Under the pieces are notes generated by a model that had not been told where the DNA came from, did not search any database, and worked only from the letters and a program-made list of their open reading frames with translations. This document shows positions 9,880 to 17,761 of a stretch of DNA of 64,000 bases, piece after piece. Source of the DNA: Cyanobium sp. NAT70 (GTDB taxonomy: Bacteria; Cyanobacteriota; Cyanobacteriia; PCC-6307; Cyanobiaceae); assembly GCA_002701375.1 (NCBI GenBank), contig NZVB01000073.1, forward strand, positions 1 to 64,000. The letters run 5' to 3'. The position numbers and the translations under genes are program-made. Within the stretch, counting starts at the first letter, position 1. Every line of letters begins with the position of its first letter.

Positions 9880-10268
9880 GTTGTCTTTTCTGCGAACCTC
9901 TAGACTTTGTTTGAGTTGTAATTTCTATGGGCTTCAGTTTACCTGAACTGGAGAGGTTTAACCATTCTATTTTTCATTGCTAATGTGGATGAGAATTGCT
10001 CATCTTTGATTTATTCTTTTATGATTTTTCTTTTGGGTTTTGCTGTGAATCCTAAGCGAGAGATTCAAGCTTGCACTTATCATTACTCCATCATAAGTCA
10101 TTGCAAGGAAACCATATAATTTCTGGCACGAATGCTTCAGAACAGAACATCAGGATTGCAGATAGAAAGGATGATCTGCTTGGAGGCTATTTACGAAGCA
10201 GATCAAATTGTTCTTACCCATTGTTCGAACGCCTCATTTCCTCGTGATGTCTGCTTTCTGTTCATTGA

Positions 10269-10529
10269 TTAAAATTTGAGATTAAGCTGTTTCAATGTTT
10301 CAATATCGACGTTGGCTAGTATTTTTGTGCCATATTTATTGATCATTCGTTGATAATACTTTCGTTTGCGTCTGAATGGCAATGTAATCTTTTTCATCGT
10401 GCATGCTCGCTTAGCACCACCAACAATGTTGCGTAATTGCTGTTGGTTGAGTTCCGTATCAGTCATCAATAAAAATTCAACAATTACACAATCGCTGATT
10501 TCCATGTTGTTTGCCATGATCTCTGTCAC
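10269..10529 (-). CDS. Candidate double-glycine leader peptide precursor
   Basis: MTDTELNQQQLRNIVGG|AKRACTMKKITLPFRRKRKYYQRMINKYG...; an ATG at 10464-10466 gives a 17-residue leader; track start is GTG. Confidence 0.55.
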   Translation of the reverse strand: MTEIMANNMEISDCVIVEFLLMTDTELNQQQLRNIVGGAKRACTMKKITLPFRRKRKYYQRMINKYGTKILANVDIETLKQLNLKF

Positions 10530-11115
10530 GTCAATCTGTGATCTCGCTCAAGTATGACGACAAGGGTTACAAGACATGCTTCAAAAGCTAAACCTCATGA
10601 GTCTTTTGCTGGTCAAGAGTAGAGCAGTCATTGCCTTTTTCTTGTCTATGAATCCACAAAACTGTGCATTGTCTTCTTAGAGTGCGTGTCTAGTTTTGAG
10701 TTGAAAATAATGAATCGTACGTTTTTGATTTTGGCTTCTATTCTGTGATGTGTTAACGCATCTACCCTACCAGTTATTATTGAGAATGATGATGAAACCA
10801 GTGACCGATTAATAAATGGAGGCAAAAGTGAATGTTATGATAATGTTCATCCCATTGAAATTGATATAGCTGGTCTAGGTTTATATCGTGTTTTGGATCT
10901 TGTTAAAGTCATAGGCTTTGCATAGATGGCTTGGCAAAAGTGGATATCTTGAAGATAAAATTTTATCAACAAAGATCTTGTTTTTATAGTTGGCGTAGGT
11001 TTACGACTTACGGCTGGTTTGCTGTCGATATGCGAGGAAAAGTGCTGATCGTGTTGGTCAGCCAAGTTGCGTTTTCGCGAAACCAATCAAATGGATGATT
11101 TCTTTTCATATTATG

Positions 11116-11136
11116 ACTAACCCTCACGGGTTTTTT
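11116..11136 (+). terminator. Weak terminator-like hairpin
   Basis: AACCC-TCAC-GGGTT followed by TTTT. Confidence 0.35.
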
Positions 11137-11399
11137 GGGATTTAGAATGATGTTCATGATTGTAGTTTTGATGTTAAATTATAGAAAGAAAATCTACGGC
11201 TTTATGTGCTTTCATCCAGGAATTCATGAGATTGATCAAATAAAATCAATAGAGTTTGATACATTCTTTAGTCAGATGGAAATTGTTTATAGCCATAAGC
11301 CAATCGACGGAGTTAAATGAACTTTCAATTCTGATTGAGATTCAAAATATTCAAGAAAAAGAGAAGGTTGGTTGATTTTTGATTGAAATAAACGATCAA

Positions 11400-11439
11400 T
11401 AAAAATTGTCAGGTTATAAGTTCACTTATAACCTGACAA
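11400..11439 (-). terminator. Rho-independent terminator, minus-strand direction
   Basis: Perfect 15-bp stem TTGTCAGGTTATAAG / CTTATAACCTGACAA with TTCA loop (11406-11439); A-run on its left reads as TTTTT on the minus strand. Confidence 0.75.
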
Positions 11440-11540
11440 GGTGTGCAACTATTAGTCTTTGAATAGAGACGTTTCTCTTGTCCCTTGATGAAAGGGTTGA
11501 GCTATGAATGATCGTTCTGGTCGTTTAGTCGTGTTTTAGA

Positions 11541-11720
11541 TCAAAGTCCAAGGAACATGGCAGGAATCCCATCCAAGCTATTGTTTCCTAGCATTTGAAA
11601 GATCACATTGACAAGCATTCCACCCAAGTGAATGGCTCCCACCAAGGCGAGCCCTCTCCAAAGCTTTTCAAAATTGGCAGGGGGCTGATTATTGAGCCAG
11701 GTTCCGCTGTTGTCTGACAT
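11541..11720 (-). CDS. 59-aa single-TM small membrane protein (missed by ORF-track cutoff)
   Basis: MSDNSGTWLNNQPPANFEKLWRGLALVGAIHLGGMLVNVIFQMLGNNSLDGIPAMFLGL; terminator about 100 nt downstream. Confidence 0.6.
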   Translation of the reverse strand: MSDNSGTWLNNQPPANFEKLWRGLALVGAIHLGGMLVNVIFQMLGNNSLDGIPAMFLGL

Positions 11721-12128
11721 AATGTGACGAAATGGCAGTTTATTTTATGCGGTTGAATGCGTCATTTGGCGTTTTTGAAATGATTCTTTGCGGAGAGTGT
11801 GTTGATTCTGCTTTTTGACTGTGGTGTGAGTGAGCTAAGTGCCATCACATCGAATGAAATTGGTCCCAATCAACTTGACGTTTTGAATGTCGAATTCGCC
11901 AAGTCAAAAACAATCTTCTCCAAGCATCCTTGATTCCTTTCGTGGATACCAATTGTGTTCAACACCTGCTTTTCATTCAGTGAATTAAATTGCTGCTTGA
12001 TTTTCAGTTCTCTCTGTAGATGCGGTAAATTTTAATGGTTTGAAAGTGTGTTCATTTTCGATTTCCTGCCTGTTGTTTGGCTTTTGCAATGGATGTGAAT
12101 TGGATTATAGATTTGAATATTTTTTTAT

Positions 12129-12728
12129 TTACTGCCAGACGTAGATAAGGAGGAATAGAATGATCCAGATCACATCGACGAAATGCCAGAACAGGCTTAC
12201 GGATGTAACTCCCATTTCGCCCTTCTCATAATTACCTGGCCTGAATGATCGTGCCAGCATTAAGCCCATCAACAAAATACCAGTGATGACATGTAAACCA
12301 TGAAAGCCGGTTAAGAGGTAGAACATTCCTCCGAAGACGCCGCTGCTTAGGCTGAAGGTCAATTCTGACCATTCAACGTATTGGCCATAGACGAAATATG
12401 ATCCCATCAACATCGTGAGTAGCCAGACAAGACGAAAACCCCAGAGGTTTTCCTGATGTAAATAACGTTCCGCAAAATAGGCGACGAAGCTTGAACTTAC
12501 AAGCACGACTGTATTGATCAGAGGCATTCGCACTTCCAGGCCTGAAACCCCCTCAGGCAACCAAATTGGCGCCGTGGTTTTTAAGACCGCATAACCGGTA
12601 AAAAAGGCTAAGAAAATGATGCTCTCTGAGCATAAAAAGATGACAAAACCAGTAAGGTTGTGTCCATCATGCTGAACATGCCCAGGGGTGTGATTGAGGT
12701 TGGTTTGCGAGGGATTTGAGCTGGTCAT
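12129..12728 (-). CDS. ctaE: Heme-copper oxidase subunit III
   Basis: Five-TM COX3 pattern, GFHGLHVITGILL, SLFWHFVDVIWIILF. Confidence 0.92.
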   Translation of the reverse strand: MTSSNPSQTNLNHTPGHVQHDGHNLTGFVIFLCSESIIFLAFFTGYAVLKTTAPIWLPEGVSGLEVRMPLINTVVLVSSSFVAYFAERYLHQENLWGFRLVWLLTMLMGSYFVYGQYVEWSELTFSLSSGVFGGMFYLLTGFHGLHVITGILLMGLMLARSFRPGNYEKGEMGVTSVSLFWHFVDVIWIILFLLIYVWQ

Positions 12729-12731
12729 GAT

Positions 12732-14420
12732 TCAGGCCTCCTGTGCTCGTTGGATGTAATACTCCTCATCTTCTACAAAGGGTCGATTTAAACCATAGCC
12801 ATAGGGTTCATTGATCACTGTGGGAATATCATCTTCAAAGTTTTCGGCCGGAGGCGGTGAGGGAAGCAACCACTCCAGACCGATTGCACGCCAAGGATTA
12901 GGAGGAGCTTTTGGCCCTCTTGCCCAGGAACTCACCATGTTGAGAATGAATGGAATCGAGGCAACTCCAAGCAAAAAAGCACCAATGCTGGCGATGACAT
13001 TCCAAATAGCAAATTCTGGGTCATAAGAGGCCACGCGACGAGGCATGCCTAATAGCCCGGCCCAGTGCAATGGCAACCAATTGAGCGTGGCACCAATAAA
13101 TGTGAGCCAAAAATGCACTTGTCCTAGTCCTTCGTAATACATACGCCCTGTGAATTTCGGGAACCAATAATAAAGACCCGCAAAAACCCCAAATACAATT
13201 GTATTGAAGATTACATAGTGAAAATGGGCTACAACGAAATAGGTGTTACCAACGTGAATGTCGATTGGCACTGTCGCCAGCATGACTCCCGTGATTCCTG
13301 CAAAGATAAAATTGAATAACCCGCCAAGACAGAATAACATTGGAGTATTCAATGTTATATTTCCTCGCCATATTGTCGCTACCCAGGCAAATACTTTGAC
13401 GCCCGTAGGAACGGCGATCAGCATTGTTGTGAACATAAAAGTATGACGCATCCATTCGGGTGTACCCGTATAAAACATATGGTGTGCCCAGACAATCAGA
13501 CTGAGTGCTGTGATAGCAAAAGAGGCAATTGCAACAAATTTATATCCGAACAAGGGCTTGCGAGAGAAAACAGGAAATAATTCGGAGAAGATGCCAAAGC
13601 ACGGCAACACCAATACATAAACAGCTGGGTGTGAATAGAACCAGAAGAAGTGTTGAAAGAGAACTGGATCACCACCTCCCTCCGGCTTAAAGAAACTGGT
13701 CCCAAAGCTGAGATCGAACAACAACATCACGGCACCCCCAGTCAAAGCTGGTAGACCAATCAATTGGATGGTCTGGGCTGCCCAGGCAGTCCAGCAGAAC
13801 AGGGGCATCCGGAAGAAGGTCATGCCTGGTGCTCGCATCCGGATGATTGTCGTTACAAAATTGATTGCTCCCATAATTGATGAAATGCCCGAGAGGGCGA
13901 CAGCGAGCAACCACAATTGTTGGCCATTGATGAAATGCCCCAAGGGGTTTTGGATGCTGATGGGCGGATAAGACCACCAGCCTGATGAAGCGGGACCTCC
14001 TGGAATGAAGAAGCTCGACATCAGCAGTACAGAGAAGACTGGTACCAACCAAAAGGCTGCTGCATTTAGCTTTGGGAACGCCATGTCGGGCGCACCAATC
14101 ATCGTTGGAATTAATAGGTTGTTCAGGCCATTCAGGATCGGGAAAAGAAACAGGAACAACATCACGGTGGCATGCATCGTGAAAAGTCCGTTGTAAACCG
14201 TTGGATCGACTAAATCGGCCGGTGGCGTGATTAGTTCACCACGCACAATCATCGCGAGCAAACCTCCAACGAGCAGGAAAAACAAGGCGACAACGATGTA
14301 CTGGATTCCGATCACCTTGGCGTCGGTGTTGAAGCTAAAAAAGCGTTTCCAGTTGTCTGGAGCTCCTGGCACGGGATGAGGAGCTTTCAGGATGCGGGTG
14401 TCGTAGTTCGTCGTTGTCAT
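12732..14420 (-). CDS. ctaD: Heme-copper oxidase subunit I
   Basis: FWFYSHPAVYVLVLP, WAHHMFYTG, HFHYVIF motifs. Confidence 0.95.
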   Translation of the reverse strand: MTTTNYDTRILKAPHPVPGAPDNWKRFFSFNTDAKVIGIQYIVVALFFLLVGGLLAMIVRGELITPPADLVDPTVYNGLFTMHATVMLFLFLFPILNGLNNLLIPTMIGAPDMAFPKLNAAAFWLVPVFSVLLMSSFFIPGGPASSGWWSYPPISIQNPLGHFINGQQLWLLAVALSGISSIMGAINFVTTIIRMRAPGMTFFRMPLFCWTAWAAQTIQLIGLPALTGGAVMLLFDLSFGTSFFKPEGGGDPVLFQHFFWFYSHPAVYVLVLPCFGIFSELFPVFSRKPLFGYKFVAIASFAITALSLIVWAHHMFYTGTPEWMRHTFMFTTMLIAVPTGVKVFAWVATIWRGNITLNTPMLFCLGGLFNFIFAGITGVMLATVPIDIHVGNTYFVVAHFHYVIFNTIVFGVFAGLYYWFPKFTGRMYYEGLGQVHFWLTFIGATLNWLPLHWAGLLGMPRRVASYDPEFAIWNVIASIGAFLLGVASIPFILNMVSSWARGPKAPPNPWRAIGLEWLLPSPPPAENFEDDIPTVINEPYGYGLNRPFVEDEEYYIQRAQEA

Positions 14421-14422
14421 GT

Positions 14423-15358
14423 TCAGGCGTCATGTGGGGCGTTCTGGTCACCGGGATCATTCACCATTGGTGCTGGTGCTGGAGGTACAGTTGCCCAGCC
14501 TTTGTCACCGTTGGCAAGACGTTTTTCATATAAAGGGTGGCCTGGATTGAGACCAGGTTGCAAGGGTTTTTGACTCGATGTCTTAAGCCAACTTGCGTAT
14601 TTTTCTTCGGTTTCAACAATTACGTTGGTTTGGTTGTGGGAGAAGTAAGCTCCGCTAAACATTGAATCTCTTAGCCGGAAGCGCCCTTCCAGTGTTGGCG
14701 TGAAGCTATAAGAGATGACGCTGCCTGGGATGATATCTTGCTTGAGTCGGAAGGCTGGCACATAAAAACTGTGCAGGACATCCTCAGAGATCAGTCGAAT
14801 ATTGGTGCGCTGATTGACTGGAACATGTAACTCAGAACTTCTTACTCCGTCAGGATAAATGAACTCCCAACTCCATTGTCTGGCAATAACGTCGATGGGC
14901 CCAACCTGAGCCGTTGGGTCAGTGCCTACGACTTGAGTTGTATCAGATCCAATCGCATATTTATGCTTGGGTCCAAGATTCTGAAGCACATGGTTGACGC
15001 GTGTGGAATAAATTGCAATCGCAAAAACGATGAGAAATGGAATAATTGTCCAGGCAATTTCAAGCTTTGTATTTCCCTCGATTGGTGCCCCATCACTTTC
15101 ATCATATTTTTCAGCCCTGTTGAAAATCAGTGACCAACCAATGGCACCGGTGCAGCCGAGGAAGATGAATGTTCCGATCCCTGTTTCAAGGGCAAAGAGA
15201 TCATCAACGTAGGGAGCTGCCGCAGAAGCTTGAGGAGGGAACCAGTGATAAGACCAATTGGCCATCAACTTGCTGAGAAACAAATTGATGGCAACGGCGA
15301 TAGCAACGACGACAATCGCAGCAATGTTGGGTTTGTTGTTGTTCGTTGTGGTCGTCAT
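14423..15358 (-). CDS. ctaC: Heme-copper oxidase subunit II lacking CuA ligands (ARTO type)
   Basis: N-terminal TM hairpin, RQWSWEFIYPDGV, DVLHSFYVPAFRLKQDIIPG; CuA loop replaced by RDSMFSGAYFSHNQ. Confidence 0.92.
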   Translation of the reverse strand: MTTTTNNNKPNIAAIVVVAIAVAINLFLSKLMANWSYHWFPPQASAAAPYVDDLFALETGIGTFIFLGCTGAIGWSLIFNRAEKYDESDGAPIEGNTKLEIAWTIIPFLIVFAIAIYSTRVNHVLQNLGPKHKYAIGSDTTQVVGTDPTAQVGPIDVIARQWSWEFIYPDGVRSSELHVPVNQRTNIRLISEDVLHSFYVPAFRLKQDIIPGSVISYSFTPTLEGRFRLRDSMFSGAYFSHNQTNVIVETEEKYASWLKTSSQKPLQPGLNPGHPLYEKRLANGDKGWATVPPAPAPMVNDPGDQNAPHDA

Positions 15359-15975
15359 GGCAGAGCCTCCTTGAGGTCAGCGCCGGAAGCAAGGAGCTGG
15401 ACGGCGGTGATGTGTACTCCGAATTCGCTGGCCAGCCAGGCTCCGATGCTTCCGTGAACCGTCATGACCAACATGATCAGGGCTCCAATCGCGAGATAGA
15501 GCCAGCTCACTTGGCGACCCATATCCTTCCTCCAAACGAAGCGTTGGTATCCGCGCCAGATCGTCATTCCTACGAAGACCAGCAGTAAAACAACACCACC
15601 GACCGCATGCCAGAGCATCGATTCAATGGCGTTCTGGCCAATGACAGTTTTGATCCCTTGTAAAGGAACGGCTAGCAGCATTTCGTAGAAACCTGCTGCC
15701 ACCGTGAAAAAAGTAGCGATGGTGCCGGCAAGAATGTTGTACCAACCCACGTCATGAAATCCGACTCTTGTGACCGGGAGTGCCAGAAAACGGAAGACTC
15801 GTTTTTCTAGGGGGTAAAACGCACCGACAAAATCAAAAGCAATCGCAATGACGAATAGTCCGATCGTCAGATGAACCAGATTGGGATGAAGAGGGATGCT
15901 GTAAGGAAGGTCATTGGGTCCGAGCGAATCACTGATTTCGTTAATCGGAGAGGGAATGGTCAAAACCCAGTTCAT
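15355..15975 (-). CDS. DUF2231 family membrane protein
   Basis: Four-TM protein with HPNLVHLTIGLFVIAIAFDFVGA; overlaps ctaC start by 4 nt. Confidence 0.75.
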   Translation of the reverse strand: MNWVLTIPSPINEISDSLGPNDLPYSIPLHPNLVHLTIGLFVIAIAFDFVGAFYPLEKRVFRFLALPVTRVGFHDVGWYNILAGTIATFFTVAAGFYEMLLAVPLQGIKTVIGQNAIESMLWHAVGGVVLLLVFVGMTIWRGYQRFVWRKDMGRQVSWLYLAIGALIMLVMTVHGSIGAWLASEFGVHITAVQLLASGADLKEALP

Positions 15976-16496
15976 GACACCACTCCTTCACGAATCGCTT
16001 CTACGACCGGTGCCGTGTGTAGTCCATAGATCCAAATCAGCTTGTCTCCGAGATACACCTGGGTGAACACAAGAGCAGCCAGCAATCCATCTACAAGGAG
16101 AAAACCCTTTGGCAAAACAGTCGGCTCCTTTTGGCGTGCGACGTACCGCCATCCTGTAAGCAGAGACAACAAACCAGCCAGTGACCAACCGATCGTGCTG
16201 TGGATGTTGAGGATGTCGCGTGATGCACCATATGGATTGGCCAATCCGGCTTCGATCTGTCCAAAAATGATGGCGACAAAAATGGCAACCGTGGCCACCA
16301 ACAGATTCCAGAAACTGACTTCAAACAGATTTGGTTTTCTGTTGATCACTCCAAGTAGATCGAAAAGAACTGTGATCAGCGCCATGGCGATCACGAAGTG
16401 AACGACGATCGGATGGAAAACATCCATCCAAGGGAGATTTTTATCGTTGAGCGGTGGTAGCAGCTCGAGCATCGGCAAGCCGAGCGACGCATCCAA
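15972..16496 (-). CDS. DUF2231 family membrane protein
   Basis: FHPIVVHFVIAMALITVLFDLLGV; overlaps next gene by 4 nt. Confidence 0.75.
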   Translation of the reverse strand: MDASLGLPMLELLPPLNDKNLPWMDVFHPIVVHFVIAMALITVLFDLLGVINRKPNLFEVSFWNLLVATVAIFVAIIFGQIEAGLANPYGASRDILNIHSTIGWSLAGLLSLLTGWRYVARQKEPTVLPKGFLLVDGLLAALVFTQVYLGDKLIWIYGLHTAPVVEAIREGVVS

Positions 16497-16582
16497 AGGA
16501 TGGACATCGATTTTCGAGCAGTCAGCCTCTTATGAGGAAATACAACTGAAAAAGGTCAACTCCTCATAAATAGGCCAAAGCC

Positions 16583-17695
16583 TCATGCGGAGGGAAGATC
16601 CTTTTTGCGTGAACGTGTCCTGCGCCAGTAGATCAGGGCTTGGGTGACGATCGTGATCATCACTGCCGGCAGGACGAAACAAAGCATCGTCAGTCGAAAT
16701 TCATCTGTCCAGGAGGACAGATGTGTGCGTGGCAGAACGTTGTCAACTACATAAAGGATGTAGAGCCCTAGAAGCAGGGCGCCTTCTCTCCGGCTGATTT
16801 TGCCGCTTGTCCAGAAGATTGGGAGACAGGCGAGACTTGTGAGCAGCATGACCGGCAGATCTTCGTTAATCAGCTCGGCTGAGACCCGAAGGCCCGACGC
16901 GGCATCAGCGATGGCACCGCCTGCAAGAACCATCATCAAATTCAGGAGGCAGCTTCCGACGACGTTGCCGATGGCTAAATCGGTCCTTCCTTTAAGGGCT
17001 GCAACAAGCGATGTGATCAGCTCGGGCATCGATGTGCCCGCTGAAACGATCGTGAGACCAATAATCGCCTCACTGACCCCAAGAAATTGGGCTGCCGTCG
17101 ACGCTCCGCTCACCAACACTCGAGACCCAATCCCCAGCAGCACAACCCCGATCAGTAATTGAAGTGCGGCGGGTGGCCAGCCTCCATTGGCGGCATCTTC
17201 ACTGATCTGCGGCTCCGCGCCCTCCATGGCCGAGGGTTCTTCCCTGGCGGTTCGGATTTCCCAGATCGTGTTGATGACGAGACCGATGAGCAGGGCGACG
17301 CCTGCTTGCCAGGTCACCGTGCCCCCGGAGGCCATCCCCCAGACCGCTCCTGAGACCGCGATCATCAACGGGACATCGCGGCGAACCAACCGGCTTTCGA
17401 CTCGCAGCGGAAGGACAAGGGCGCTGCTGCCAAGCACCACCATCACGTTGAAGATATTGCTGCCGATCACGTTGCTGACCGCTAACGAATCGGAGTTCTG
17501 CAGGACAGAGCTGATGCTGACAAACAGTTCCGGGGCACTGGTTCCCAAGGCCACAACGGTCAAACCGATGACGAGCTGGGGGATCCCGAAAATCAAGGCG
17601 AAGGCCACAGCTCCTTGGACGAAGAGCTCACCGCCTCCAAACAGCAGTCCGATACCAACCAGGACCTTCAAACTGGCCTGGAGGAATTCAGGCAT
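16583..17695 (-). CDS. Calcium/sodium antiporter (CaCA family)
   Basis: Two alpha-repeats: GTSAPELFVSISS...GSNIFNV and GTSMPELITSLVAA...GSCLLNL. Confidence 0.9.
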   Translation of the reverse strand: MPEFLQASLKVLVGIGLLFGGGELFVQGAVAFALIFGIPQLVIGLTVVALGTSAPELFVSISSVLQNSDSLAVSNVIGSNIFNVMVVLGSSALVLPLRVESRLVRRDVPLMIAVSGAVWGMASGGTVTWQAGVALLIGLVINTIWEIRTAREEPSAMEGAEPQISEDAANGGWPPAALQLLIGVVLLGIGSRVLVSGASTAAQFLGVSEAIIGLTIVSAGTSMPELITSLVAALKGRTDLAIGNVVGSCLLNLMMVLAGGAIADAASGLRVSAELINEDLPVMLLTSLACLPIFWTSGKISRREGALLLGLYILYVVDNVLPRTHLSSWTDEFRLTMLCFVLPAVMITIVTQALIYWRRTRSRKKDLPSA

Positions 17696-17761
17696 GGAGC
17701 AGAAGCAATCGTTGGGCGATTCTGCTCTGTCGCTAAATCGATCTAAGGTTCTGCCTCGACA

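Noticed and set aside
10366-10557. Plus-strand ORF over the GG-leader peptide
   Set aside because: Antisense shadow; the minus frame has a recognisable leader motif, this frame has none
13687-14052. 121-aa ORF in ctaD region
   Set aside because: Alternate frame of ctaD; no domain
16530-16569. 9-bp inverted repeat TTATGAGGA / TCCTCATAA with a 22-nt loop
   Set aside because: Short stem, long loop, no T-run; not convincing as terminator or operator
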